A stretch of 64,000 nt of DNA from Streptomyces sp. ITFR-16 (lineage in GTDB: Bacteria; Actinomycetota; Actinomycetes; Streptomycetales; Streptomycetaceae): the NCBI RefSeq assembly GCF_031844705.1, contig NZ_CP134609.1, positions 5,084,001 to 5,148,000 of the forward strand, in the 5' to 3' direction. Below, piece by piece: positions 18,561 through 27,181 of the stretch. Position numbers and translations under genes: made by a program. Under the pieces are notes generated by a model that was not told the origin of the DNA, ran no database searches, and saw nothing but the letters and a program-made list of their open reading frames with translations. Each line of letters starts with the position of its first letter. Within the stretch, counting starts at the first letter, position 1.

Positions 18561-20053
18561 GCAATGAGGACCGCACCGACCAGCACGGCGGCTGGGAGCC
18601 GACCCCGCAGGGCGGTGAGTACGACGCGGAGGCCACGGCCTTCGTCCATCTGCCGCCGGAGGACCTGGACGGCGCCCCGCTGGCCGCCCCCGGCCACGGC
18701 TACGTGCCGCCGATGATCCTTCCGCTGACCCCCGCCGCCGGCCTGGACCCGGCGGCCACCGGCAACTGGGTCGTCCGGGCGCCCGAGGGCACGCAGCCTG
18801 AGCAGCCCGCGCCCGACGCCGTGCACTGGCCGGACCCGAACCAGCAGGGCACGGGGTACGGCTACCCGGACCCGGCGCAGTACGCGAACCCGTACCGCGA
18901 GGACCCGGCCGCCACCGGCCACTGGAACTTCACCGACGCCGGCAATTCCGCCGACGCGTCCGGGCACACCGGGCAGTGGACGGTCCCGGTGGCCGACGGC
19001 GACCTCCCGGAGGAGTCCGGCGAGTTCCCCGTCACGGCCGCCGCCGACTGGTACGCGGACCGCTCCCGGCCGGCCACCCTGCCCGGTGGCGCGCCCGCCC
19101 CGTGGGCGACCCAGGAGCCGGAGCCGGAGCCCGTGCCCGACGCCGAGCCCGCGGACGCGGAGACCGGCACCGCGGACGGGCCCGAGGCCGAGGCCCCGCC
19201 CGCTGCCGACGGGGTCCCGGGCACGCCCGAGACCCCGGCGCACGAGGCCGCGCCGGACGCGCGGCAGAGCGCCCCGGAGCCGGACGGCCGCGAGCACGGG
19301 GCCCCCGGCCACGAGACCCCCGAGAGCCCCGGGCACGAGGCGCCCGAGCAGGACGGTCCCGCACCCGTCGACACCGCCGAGACCCCGGACGAGGCCCCCG
19401 CGGACGACGAGGCGGCCGAGGACGCCCCGCCCGCGCTCGACCTGCCCAGCGAACACCCCGCCGCCTCCTACGTGCTCCACGTGAACGGCACCGACCGGCC
19501 CGTCACGGACGCCTGGATCGGTGAGTCGCTGCTCTACGTGCTGCGCGAGCGCCTCGGCCTCGCCGGTGCCAAGGACGGCTGCTCGCAGGGCGAGTGCGGC
19601 GCCTGCAACGTCCAGGTGGACGGCCGGCTCGTCGCCTCCTGCCTGGTGCCCGCGGCCACCGCCGCCGGCAGCGAGGTCCGTACGGTCGAGGGACTGGCCG
19701 TCGACGGCGAGCCGTCCGACGTCCAGCGGGCCCTGGCCGGCTGCGGCGCCGTCCAGTGCGGCTTCTGCATCCCCGGCATGGCCATGACGGTCCACGACCT
19801 CCTGGAGGGCAACCACGCCCCCAGTGAGCTGGAGACCCGCCAGGCGCTCTGCGGCAACCTCTGCCGCTGCTCCGGCTACCGGGGCGTCCTGGACGCCGTG
19901 AACGAGGTCATCGCGGGCCGGGAGGCCGCCGCCGAGGCGGCCGCCGCGCCCGCCCCGGAATCCGCGGAGCCGGACGAGGCCCGCATCCCCCACCAGGCGC
20001 CGCCGGGCGCCGGTAGTGTGCAGGCCCATCTGCAGGACGGAGGCACGGCGTGA
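18557..20053 (+). CDS. Molybdenum hydroxylase 2Fe-2S subunit with a long disordered N-terminus
   Basis: A 498-residue protein whose C-terminal part (from about residue 307) is a standard two-cluster ferredoxin subunit: CSQGECGACNVQ, CGFCIPGMAMTV and CGNLCRCSGY give the eight cluster cysteines. The first 300 residues are Pro/Glu/Asp/Ala-rich low complexity with repeated PEA and APE blocks and no cysteine, so they are almost surely disordered. Typical subunits have about 160 residues. GTG overlaps the stop of the FAD subunit. The extension may bind partners or the membrane; its role is unknown. Confidence 0.88.
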   Translation: MSNEDRTDQHGGWEPTPQGGEYDAEATAFVHLPPEDLDGAPLAAPGHGYVPPMILPLTPAAGLDPAATGNWVVRAPEGTQPEQPAPDAVHWPDPNQQGTGYGYPDPAQYANPYREDPAATGHWNFTDAGNSADASGHTGQWTVPVADGDLPEESGEFPVTAAADWYADRSRPATLPGGAPAPWATQEPEPEPVPDAEPADAETGTADGPEAEAPPAADGVPGTPETPAHEAAPDARQSAPEPDGREHGAPGHETPESPGHEAPEQDGPAPVDTAETPDEAPADDEAAEDAPPALDLPSEHPAASYVLHVNGTDRPVTDAWIGESLLYVLRERLGLAGAKDGCSQGECGACNVQVDGRLVASCLVPAATAAGSEVRTVEGLAVDGEPSDVQRALAGCGAVQCGFCIPGMAMTVHDLLEGNHAPSELETRQALCGNLCRCSGYRGVLDAVNEVIAGREAAAEAAAAPAPESAEPDEARIPHQAPPGAGSVQAHLQDGGTA

Positions 20054-22395
20054 GCAACGACGCGGCCACCGCGGCCGGCACGACCCACACGGCCATCAGC
20101 ATCCCGTCGCTGGACGGCCCGGGCGGCCCCGGCACCGAGCAGCCGCTGCTCGGCCTGGGCGCCTCGCTGCCGCCGGCCGACGCCCGCGCCAAGACCGAGG
20201 GCACCTTCCCGTACGCCGCCGACCTGTGGGCCGAGGGACTGCTCTGGGCGGCCGTGCTGCGCTCCCCGCACCCGCACGCCCGCATCCGGTCCGTCGACAC
20301 CTCCGCCGCGCTCCGGATGCCGGGCGTGCGCGCGGTCGTGACCCATGAGGACGTGCCCGGCGAGGGCTCCTACGGCCGCCGGGTCGTCGACCGCCCCGTC
20401 TTCGCCTCCGACCTGGTCCGCCACCACGGCGAGCCGATCGCCGCCGTGGCCGCCGACCACCCCGACACCGCCCGGCTGGCCGCCGCCGCCATCGCCGTCG
20501 ACTACGAGGTGCTGGAGCCGGTCACCGACCCGGAGAAGGCCTTCGCCGCCGAGCCGCTGCACCCCGACGGCAACCTGATCCGCCACATCCCGCTGCGCTA
20601 CGGCGACCCGGAGGTCACCGGCGAGGTCGTGGTTGAGGGGCTGTACCGCATCGGCCGCCAGGACCCGGCGCCGATCGGCGCCGAGGCCGGGCTCGCCGTG
20701 CCCCGCCCGGACGGCGGCGTGGAGATCTACACCGCCTCCACCGACCCGCACACCGACCGCGACCTGGCCGCCGCCTGCTTCGGCCTCGAACCGGACCGGG
20801 TGAAGGTCGTCGTCACCGGCGTGCCCGGCGCCACCGGCGACCGGGAGGACGCCGGCTTCCAGCTCCCGCTGGGGCTGCTCGCCCTGCGCACCGGCTGCCC
20901 GGTCAAGCTGGCCGCCACCCGCGAGGAGTCCTTCCTCGGCCACGCCCACCGCCATCCCTCGCTGCTGCGCTACCGCCACCACGCGGACGCCGAGGGCCGG
21001 CTGGTCAAGGTCGAGGCCCAGATCCTGCTGGACGCGGGCGCCTACGCGGACGCCTCGTCGGAGTCGCTGGCCGCCGCGGTCGCCTTCGCCTGCGGCCCGT
21101 ACGTCGTCCCGCACGCCTTCATCGAGGGCTGGGCGGTCCGTACGAACAACCCGCCCTCCGGCCATGTCCGGGGCGAGGGCGCGATGCAGGTCTGCGCCGC
21201 CTACGAGGGCCAGATGGACAAGCTGGCGGCCAAGCTGGGCATCGACCCGGCCGAGCTGCGGCTGCGCAACGCCCTGTCCACCGGCGACATCCTGCCCACC
21301 GGCCAGACCGTGACCTGCCCCGCCCCGGTCGCCGAACTCCTGCGTGCCGTACGCGACCACCCGCTGCCCTCGCTGCCCAAGGACTCCCCGGAGGACGACT
21401 GGCTGCTGCCCGGCGGCCCCGAGGGCGCGGGCGAGCCCGGTGCGGTGCGGCGCGGCGTCGGCTACGCCCTGGGCATGGTCCACATGCTCGGCGCGGAGGG
21501 CGCCGACGAGGTCTCCACCGCCACGGTCCGGGTCCACGACGGTGTCGCCACGGTCATCTGCGCGGCCGTCGAGACGGGCCAGGGCTTCTCGACGCTGGCC
21601 CGCCAGGTCGTCCAGGAGACCCTGGGCATCGAGGAGGTGCACGTCGCCTCCGTGGACACCGACCAGCCCCCGGCGGGACCGGCCACGCACGGCCGGCACA
21701 CCTGGGTCTCGGCCGGAGCCGTCGAACGCGCGGCGAAGATGGTCCGCACCCAGCTCCTCCAGCCGCTGGCCCACAAGTTCGGCATGTCCACCGAGCTGCT
21801 CCAGATCGCCGACGGCAAGATCACCTCCTACGACGGGGTGCTCTCGACGACGGTCACCGAGGCGATGGACGGCAAGGAACTCTGGGCGACCGCCCAGTGC
21901 CGCCCGCACCCCACCGAGCCGCTCGACGAGTCGGGCCAGGGCGACGCCTTCGTCGGTCTCGCGTTCTGCGCGATCCGCGCGGTGGTGGACGTCGACATCG
22001 AGCTGGGTTCGGTCCGCGTCGTGGAGATGGCGGTCGCCCAGGACGTCGGCCGGGTCCTCAACCCGTCCCAGCTGGCGACCCGGATCGAGGCGGGCGTCAC
22101 CCAGGGCATCGGCGCCGCGCTCACGGAGAACCTCCGCACCGCCCGCGGTCTGATCCGGCACCCGGACCTCACGGGGTACGCGCTGCCGACGTCCCTGGAC
22201 GCCCCCGAGATCCGCATCGTCAAGCTCGTCGAGGAGCGCGACGTGGTGGCCCCCTTCGGCGCCAAGCCGGCCTCCGCGATCCCGGTCGTGACCTCACCGG
22301 CCGCCGTGGCCGCCGCGGTCCGCTCGGCCACGGGCCGCCCGGTCAACCGCCTCCCGATCAGGCCGCAGGCGGCGGTCGCGGCCCCCAAGGGCTGA
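20050..22395 (+). CDS. Molybdopterin-binding subunit of a divergent xanthine dehydrogenase-family enzyme
   Basis: A 781-residue large subunit with the aldehyde oxidase a/b hammerhead near residues 55-165 (AKTEGTFPYAADLWAEGLLWAAVLRSPHPHARI in part) and the Mo-cofactor domain after it. The fold is recognisable, but signature motifs are changed. The GGGFGGKE region reads GATGDRED, the FRGFG loop reads VRGEG, and the C-terminal GVGEP motif that supplies the catalytic glutamate reads PASAIP after GAK. The substrate cannot be predicted and classical hydroxylase activity is doubtful. GTG overlaps the 2Fe-2S gene stop. Confidence 0.85.
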   Translation: MSNDAATAAGTTHTAISIPSLDGPGGPGTEQPLLGLGASLPPADARAKTEGTFPYAADLWAEGLLWAAVLRSPHPHARIRSVDTSAALRMPGVRAVVTHEDVPGEGSYGRRVVDRPVFASDLVRHHGEPIAAVAADHPDTARLAAAAIAVDYEVLEPVTDPEKAFAAEPLHPDGNLIRHIPLRYGDPEVTGEVVVEGLYRIGRQDPAPIGAEAGLAVPRPDGGVEIYTASTDPHTDRDLAAACFGLEPDRVKVVVTGVPGATGDREDAGFQLPLGLLALRTGCPVKLAATREESFLGHAHRHPSLLRYRHHADAEGRLVKVEAQILLDAGAYADASSESLAAAVAFACGPYVVPHAFIEGWAVRTNNPPSGHVRGEGAMQVCAAYEGQMDKLAAKLGIDPAELRLRNALSTGDILPTGQTVTCPAPVAELLRAVRDHPLPSLPKDSPEDDWLLPGGPEGAGEPGAVRRGVGYALGMVHMLGAEGADEVSTATVRVHDGVATVICAAVETGQGFSTLARQVVQETLGIEEVHVASVDTDQPPAGPATHGRHTWVSAGAVERAAKMVRTQLLQPLAHKFGMSTELLQIADGKITSYDGVLSTTVTEAMDGKELWATAQCRPHPTEPLDESGQGDAFVGLAFCAIRAVVDVDIELGSVRVVEMAVAQDVGRVLNPSQLATRIEAGVTQGIGAALTENLRTARGLIRHPDLTGYALPTSLDAPEIRIVKLVEERDVVAPFGAKPASAIPVVTSPAAVAAAVRSATGRPVNRLPIRPQAAVAAPKG

Positions 22396-22411
22396 GCCGC
22401 CCCCCCCGCAC

Positions 22412-22454
22412 ACGACACCGCCCGCCCCTCGGAGCGAGGAGCGGGCGGTGTCGT
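22412..22454. terminator. Bidirectional terminator between the Mo-enzyme operon and tRNA-Cys
   Basis: A 19-pair stem with one C/A mismatch (ACGACACCGCCCGC and CCTCG with their complements). It ends four bases before the tRNA 3' end and serves both converging units. Confidence 0.85.
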
Positions 22455-22457
22455 ACC

Positions 22458-22532
22458 TGGAGACCGTGACCGGATTCGAACCGGTGTAACTCGAGTTGCA
22501 GTCGAGCCCCTGAGCCTCTCGGGCACACGGTC
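22458..22532 (-). tRNA. tRNA-Cys (anticodon GCA)
   Basis: On the minus strand the sequence folds as a 75-nt cloverleaf with encoded CCA. The acceptor stem is GACCGTG/CACGGTC with discriminator U. The D arm is CCC...GGG with a GAGAGGC-type loop, the anticodon stem CTCGA/TCGAG holds loop CTGCAAC, the variable loop has 4 nt, and the T arm is ACCGG-TTCGAAT-CCGGT. The GCA anticodon and U73 identify cysteine. Confidence 0.93.
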
Positions 22533-22552
22533 CTGCGTGGTGCTGTTCCCCG

Positions 22553-22581
22553 ACCGTAGGGCCGGCGGCCGGACGTCACAA
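22553..22581 (-). promoter_or_regulatory. Promoter of tRNA-Cys
   Basis: Reading the minus strand, TTGTGA (22581-22576) and TACGGT (22558-22553) are separated by 17 bp. This is a good housekeeping promoter that would start about 12 bases before the mature tRNA. Confidence 0.65.
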
Positions 22582-22715
22582 GAGTGCCGGCCGCCGTGCA
22601 ACGCGACCGCCATACGGCGTTCACGATCGAGGCGCCGGTCCTACGACGAAGGGACGAGGCGGGGAGCGACCCGCGACAGGGTTCATCAGGGATTTCGCCC
22701 CTTACTCTTGGGCTC

Positions 22716-24188
22716 ATGACCGCCCTGGAACCGCGTGACGCCGATGTCGCGCCCGCCGCGCTCCGCACCGAAGGCACCGGCCCCGAAGGGGTTCTGGGAC
22801 GGACCTACCGGGCACTGAGTGTCGGCATCGTCTCCGTCGTGTTCCTGATCGCCTTCGAGGCGACCGCCGTGGGGACCGCGATGCCGGTCGCCGCCCGTGA
22901 GCTGCACGGCATCCCGCTGTACGCGTTCGCGTTCTCGGCGTACTTCACCACCAGCCTGTTCGCCATGGTGCTCTCCGGCCAGTGGGCCGACCGGCGCGGG
23001 CCGCTCGCGCCGCTGGCGACCGGGATCAGCGCCTTCGGGGCGGGGCTGCTGCTGTCCGGGACCGCGGGCACGATGTGGATGTTCGTGGCGGGCCGGGCCG
23101 TGCAGGGACTCGGCGGCGGGCTGGTGATCGTCGCGCTGTACGTGGTGATCAGCCGGGCCTACCCGGAGCGGCTGCGGCCCTCGATCATGGCCGCGTTCGC
23201 CGCGAGCTGGGTGATCCCGTCCGTCGTGGGGCCGCTGGCCGCCGGGAGCGTCACCGAGCACCTGGGCTGGCGCTGGGTCTTCGTCGGCATCCCGGTCCTG
23301 GTGGTCTTCCCGCTGGCGCTCGCGCTGCCCGCGATCCGGCGGATGGCGTCGGGGCCCGCGGACCCGGCGGCGCCCGTGGAGCCGTACGACCGCCGGCGCA
23401 TCGTGCTCGCGCTGGGGATCTCGGTGGGCGCGGGGCTGCTCCAGTACGCCGGGCAGGAGCGGAACTGGTTCTCGCTGCTGCCGGCCGCCGCCGGGGCGGC
23501 CCTGCTGGTCCCCGCCGTACGCGGCCTGCTGCCGCCGGGCACCGGCCGCGCGGCCCGCGGGCTGCCCTCGGTGGTGCTGCTGCGCGGGGTGGCGGCCGGC
23601 TCGTTCATCGCCGCCGAGTCGTTCGTCCCGCTGATGCTGGTCACCCAGCGCGGGCTGTCCCCGACGATGGCCGGCCTCTCGCTCGCCGCCGGCGGCGGGA
23701 CCTGGGCGCTGGGTTCGTACGTACAGTCCCGGCCCCGCCTGGAGCCGCACCGCGAGCCGCTGATGGTGGGCGGCATGCTGCTGGTCGCCGCGGCCGTCGC
23801 GGCGGCGCCGGCGGTCCTGATCGACGCGGTGCCGGTCTGGACCGTGGCGGTGGCCTGGGCCTTCGGCTGCTTCGGCATGGGCATGGTGATCGCCTCGACC
23901 AGCGTGACGCTGCTGAAGCTGTCCGCCCCCGGAGAGGCGGGCGCCAACTCGGCCGCCCTCCAGATCTCCGACGGCCTCTCCAACGTCCTCCTGCTGGCCG
24001 CGGGCGGCGCGGCCTTCGCCGCCCTCGGCGGCGGAGCGGTGGGCGCGGCCCACGAGGCGACGGCCCAGGGCGCCTCCGGCTCGCACCCGGGCGCGTTCGC
24101 GGTGGTCTTCCTGCCGATGGCGGCGGTGGCACTGGCGGGGGCGTGGGTGGCCACGCGGGTGCGAACGCACGAGGTGGTACCAATGTGA
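22716..24188 (+). CDS. MFS transporter, DHA-type multidrug efflux family
   Basis: A 490-residue major-facilitator protein with about 14 hydrophobic segments. It has the motif-A loop GQWADRRGPL after helix 2 and a motif-C-like stretch in helix 5 (SWVIPSVVGPLAAGSV). These are marks of DHA2-type proton-coupled drug exporters. The cargo is unknown. The start has no Shine-Dalgarno; TACTCT at 22703-22708 lies seven bases before ATG, so the mRNA is probably leaderless. The last codons overlap the control region of the toxin-antitoxin pair downstream. Confidence 0.9.
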   Translation: MTALEPRDADVAPAALRTEGTGPEGVLGRTYRALSVGIVSVVFLIAFEATAVGTAMPVAARELHGIPLYAFAFSAYFTTSLFAMVLSGQWADRRGPLAPLATGISAFGAGLLLSGTAGTMWMFVAGRAVQGLGGGLVIVALYVVISRAYPERLRPSIMAAFAASWVIPSVVGPLAAGSVTEHLGWRWVFVGIPVLVVFPLALALPAIRRMASGPADPAAPVEPYDRRRIVLALGISVGAGLLQYAGQERNWFSLLPAAAGAALLVPAVRGLLPPGTGRAARGLPSVVLLRGVAAGSFIAAESFVPLMLVTQRGLSPTMAGLSLAAGGGTWALGSYVQSRPRLEPHREPLMVGGMLLVAAAVAAAPAVLIDAVPVWTVAVAWAFGCFGMGMVIASTSVTLLKLSAPGEAGANSAALQISDGLSNVLLLAAGGAAFAALGGGAVGAAHEATAQGASGSHPGAFAVVFLPMAAVALAGAWVATRVRTHEVVPM

Positions 24189-24213
24189 CCCCACTCGGTG
24201 GTACCGTTTTGGT
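24173..24213. promoter_or_regulatory. Operator and leaderless-type promoter of the toxin-antitoxin operon
   Basis: Two direct copies of GGTGGTACC (24173-24181 and 24197-24205), each centred on the palindrome GGTACC and 24 bp apart, precede the antitoxin. The first overlaps the end of the MFS gene. TACCGT in the second (24202-24207) is six bases before the antitoxin ATG. The paired sites suit a ribbon-helix-helix autorepressor. Confidence 0.6.
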
Positions 24214-24414
24214 ATGGCCATGAACCTGCGTCTTCGCGACGACCAGACCGAAGCCCTCAAGCAGCGTGCCGAGCAGGAGGGCACGAGCATGCACGCCATA
24301 CTGCTCCAGGCCGTGGACGACTATCTGGCCCGAACGGCTCAGCAGGCCATTGTCCGCAAGACGGCGAAGGAGCAGGCGGCCAAGTGGAGCGAGCTCATGG
24401 AGCGGCTCAAGTGA
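24214..24414 (+). CDS. Ribbon-helix-helix antitoxin of a Doc-type module
   Basis: A 66-residue protein. MAMNLRLRDDQTEALKQRAEQEGTSMHAILLQAVDDYLARTA is an Arc/MetJ-like ribbon-helix-helix: an N-terminal strand that reads DNA and two helices. The charged C-terminal helix (RKTAKEQAAKWSELMERLK) would wrap the toxin. It precedes and overlaps the Doc toxin by GTGA, the usual order. It should repress its own promoter at the paired GGTGGTACC sites. No ribosome site is visible, consistent with leaderless translation. Confidence 0.85.
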   Translation: MAMNLRLRDDQTEALKQRAEQEGTSMHAILLQAVDDYLARTAQQAIVRKTAKEQAAKWSELMERLK

Positions 24415-24800
24415 GCTGTGTCTACCTCAGCTCCGAGGACATTCTCGTCATCGCCGAGTACGCCTGCGCGGACATGCGGATCGTGGTCCGCGACCCCGGG
24501 CTCCTGGAGTCGGCCGCCCACCGGCCTTCGGCGGCCATGTTCGGCGAGGAGGCATATCCGGACGTGGTCGACAAGGCGGCAGCGCTGCTGCAGTCGCTGG
24601 CGGTCAATCACCCCCTCCTCGACGGCAACAAACGCACGGCCTGGCTGTCGTGCGTGACCTTCCTGGCCATGAACGGGATCGATCTGCGCCCGGACATCGA
24701 CGCCGCCGAACGCCTGGTCATCGCGGTCGCCACGGGCGAGACGGACGAGGTCGAGGTCATCTCCCAGGGACTGCGGGAGCTGGTCATCGACGTGGTGTGA
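24411..24800 (+). CDS. doc: Doc/Fic-family toxin
   Basis: A 129-residue Fic-fold protein with the catalytic motif HPLLDGNKR starting at H67, matching the Doc version HxFx(D/A)GNKR. Doc of phage P1 phosphorylates and inactivates elongation factor Tu, and homologues use the same motif. The length equals that of known Doc proteins (about 125). The GTG start overlaps the antitoxin stop, so it depends on antitoxin translation. The active-site His, Asp, Asn and Arg are all present, so it appears functional. Confidence 0.88.
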   Translation: MSCVYLSSEDILVIAEYACADMRIVVRDPGLLESAAHRPSAAMFGEEAYPDVVDKAAALLQSLAVNHPLLDGNKRTAWLSCVTFLAMNGIDLRPDIDAAERLVIAVATGETDEVEVISQGLRELVIDVV

Positions 24801-24949
24801 GAGCCGTCGCAATTCCGTGCGGGGCGGCGCAGTCCGCGGCCGGCCGGGGCCCGCCCCCCGGTAGGGTGGCCCGGTTGTCGTATCGCGTGCGGGCCCGTCC
24901 CGGTCCGCGGACAGCGCCACACGTACCCGAGAGACCCGAACCGGAGACC

Positions 24950-26731
24950 GTGACTACTACCGCCTCCCACCACCTCTCACCCGCCTTCCCCGGCCGCGCC
25001 CCCTGGGGTACGGCCGGCAAGCTGCGCGCCTGGCAGCAGGGGGCCATGGAGAAGTACATCCAGGAGCAGCCGCGCGACTTCCTCGCCGTCGCCACGCCCG
25101 GCGCGGGGAAGACCACCTTCGCGCTGACCCTCGCGTCATGGCTGCTGCACCACCATGTCGTGCAGCAGATCACCGTCGTCGCGCCCACCGAGCACCTGAA
25201 GAAGCAGTGGGCGGAGGCGGCCGCCCGGATAGGGATCAAGCTCGACCCCGACTACAGCGCGGGGCCCGTGAGCAAGGAGTACCACGGGGTCGCGATCACG
25301 TACGCGGGCGTCGGTGTCCGCCCGATGCTCCACCGCAACCGGTGCGAGCAGCGCAAGACCCTGGTGATCCTCGACGAGATCCACCACGCCGGTGACTCCA
25401 AGTCCTGGGGCGAGGCCTGCCAGGAGGCGTTCGACCCGGCGACCCGGCGGCTCGCGCTGACCGGTACGCCGTTCCGGTCCGACACCAACCCGATCCCCTT
25501 CGTCGTGTACGAGGAGGGGAACGACGGGATCCGGCGGTCCTCGGCCGACTACACCTACGGCTACGGCAACGCCCTCGCCGACGGCGTCGTGCGCCCCGTG
25601 ATCTTCCTCAGCTACAGCGGCAACATGCGCTGGCGCACCAAGGCCGGTGACGAGATCGCCGCCCGGCTCGGCGAGCCGATGACCAAGGACGCCATCGGGC
25701 AGGCCTGGCGCACCGCGCTCGCGCCCACCGGTGAGTGGATCCCCAATGTGCTCAGCGCCGCCGACAAGCGGCTGACCGAGGTCCGCAAGGGCATCCCGGA
25801 CGCGGGCGGCCTCGTCATCGCCACGGACCAGGAGTCGGCACGCGCGTACGCCAAGATCCTGAAGAAGGTCACCGGCGAGACGCCCGCCGTCGTCCTGTCC
25901 GACGAGAAGGCCGCCTCCAAGAAGATCGACAAGTTCAGCGCGGACGACTCGCGCTGGATGGTCGCCGTCCGCATGGTGTCGGAGGGCGTCGACGTGCCGC
26001 GCCTCGCCGTCGGCGTGTACGCCACCACCATCTCGACGCCGCTCTTCTTCGCCCAGGCCGTCGGCCGCTTCGTGCGCTCCCGCAGACGCGGCGAGACCGC
26101 CTCCGTCTTCGTACCGACCATCCCGATGCTCCTCGACTTCGCCAACGAGATGGAGGTCGAGCGGGACCACGTCCTCGACAAGCCCAAGAAGGGCAGCGAC
26201 GAGGAGAACCCGTTCGCCGAGGAGGACCAGCTCCTCGCCGACGCCGAGAAGCTGGAGGACGAGGAGACCGAGGAGCAGCTGCCCTTCGAGGCGCTGGAGT
26301 CCGACGCGGTCTTCGACCGGGTGCTGTACGACGGTGCCGAGTTCGGCATGCAGGCGCACCCCGGCAGCGAGGAGGAGCAGGACTACCTCGGCATCCCCGG
26401 GCTGCTCGAACCCGACCAGGTGCAGCTGCTGCTCCAGAAGCGGCAGACCCGGCAGATCGCGCACAGCCGGCAGAAGCCCGCCTCGGAGGCGGACCTGCTG
26501 GAGAAGCCCGCCGAGGACCGCCCGGTGGTCACGCACAAGCAGCTCCTGGGGCTGCGCAAGCAGCTGAACACCATGGTCTCGGCCTACACCCACCAGAGCG
26601 GCAAGCCGCACGGCGTGATCCACACCGAGCTGCGCCGCGTCTGCGGCGGTCCGCCGAGCGCGGAGGCCACGGCCGGGCAGATCGAGCAGCGGATCAAGAA
26701 GGTCCAGGAGTGGGCCACCCGCATGAAGTGA
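24950..26731 (+). CDS. DEAD/DEAH-box superfamily II helicase
   Basis: A 593-residue helicase. Motif I ATPGAGKT lies near residue 49, motif II is DEIHH, motif III is LTGTPFRSD, and motif VI is QAVGRFVRSRR. It resembles the RadD/XPB-like DNA helicase group (HKLRAWQQ-type Q motif near the N-terminus). The C-terminal 180 residues are acidic, then Gln/Arg-rich, without a known domain. GTG 24950 is chosen for the GGAG just upstream and because MTTTASHH opens the conserved protein. Monocistronic, with a terminator. Confidence 0.88.
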   Translation: MTTTASHHLSPAFPGRAPWGTAGKLRAWQQGAMEKYIQEQPRDFLAVATPGAGKTTFALTLASWLLHHHVVQQITVVAPTEHLKKQWAEAAARIGIKLDPDYSAGPVSKEYHGVAITYAGVGVRPMLHRNRCEQRKTLVILDEIHHAGDSKSWGEACQEAFDPATRRLALTGTPFRSDTNPIPFVVYEEGNDGIRRSSADYTYGYGNALADGVVRPVIFLSYSGNMRWRTKAGDEIAARLGEPMTKDAIGQAWRTALAPTGEWIPNVLSAADKRLTEVRKGIPDAGGLVIATDQESARAYAKILKKVTGETPAVVLSDEKAASKKIDKFSADDSRWMVAVRMVSEGVDVPRLAVGVYATTISTPLFFAQAVGRFVRSRRRGETASVFVPTIPMLLDFANEMEVERDHVLDKPKKGSDEENPFAEEDQLLADAEKLEDEETEEQLPFEALESDAVFDRVLYDGAEFGMQAHPGSEEEQDYLGIPGLLEPDQVQLLLQKRQTRQIAHSRQKPASEADLLEKPAEDRPVVTHKQLLGLRKQLNTMVSAYTHQSGKPHGVIHTELRRVCGGPPSAEATAGQIEQRIKKVQEWATRMK

Positions 26732-26755
26732 ACCCGCGGGGCGTACGGACGCGGG

Positions 26756-26800
26756 CACCGGCCCGGGGCAGGGACAGCCGTTCCCCGCCCCGGGCCGGTG
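26756..26800 (+). terminator. Terminator after the helicase gene
   Basis: A perfect 14-bp stem CACCGGCCCGGGGC/GCCCCGGGCCGGTG with a 17-base loop. Confidence 0.75.
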
Positions 26801-27181
26801 GTCTGTTCGAAGAAATCTGCGGAAAATTGTTCACAGGGCGTTAACGCCGGTTCACCTCCGGTGTACGGAGCGTCGCGGGGGAGTCGGCCGACATGGACGC
26901 GCGTAGATCCGCGGTTCCCGGCCCGCGCCCCGCTGACCGGCACTTATGCTCCTGCGGTACAACCGGTTTTCCGCAGGCGCCCGGATTCTGGACGAGGTCT
27001 TCCGCTGAGCGGACTCGCTCGCTACTGTCCCAAAAATGTGAACGCCCCGTGGCAACGCCGCCGCGGAGCGCAGCCGGTGCCTTGGCCAGGCCGGCGGCCT
27101 CTCCGTGCGTCGCCGCTGGGACCGGTGGCGCACACCTCGTGGGAACCAGCCGCCGCCGCTCACCGAAGAGGAGAGGGCGTC
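26801..27181 (+). promoter_or_regulatory. Upstream region of the IclR gene with a perfect 12-bp palindrome
   Basis: About 380 bases hold no gene. GGCGTTAACGCC at 26837-26848 is a perfect palindrome in a locally AT-richer stretch (GAAAATTGTTCAC before it) and may be an operator or part of a promoter. The long leader before the IclR start is unexplained. Confidence 0.35.

Noticed and set aside
19876..22161. A 761-codon minus-strand frame opposite the Mo subunit
   Set aside because: Shadow of the real gene; the composition is typical of antisense frames (Gly/Val/Asp/Arg) and no family motif is present.
24950..26731. Helicase plus Doc module as a phage-defence island
   Set aside because: The helicase has its own promoter region and terminator, resembles a conserved core gene, and no other defence gene is present.
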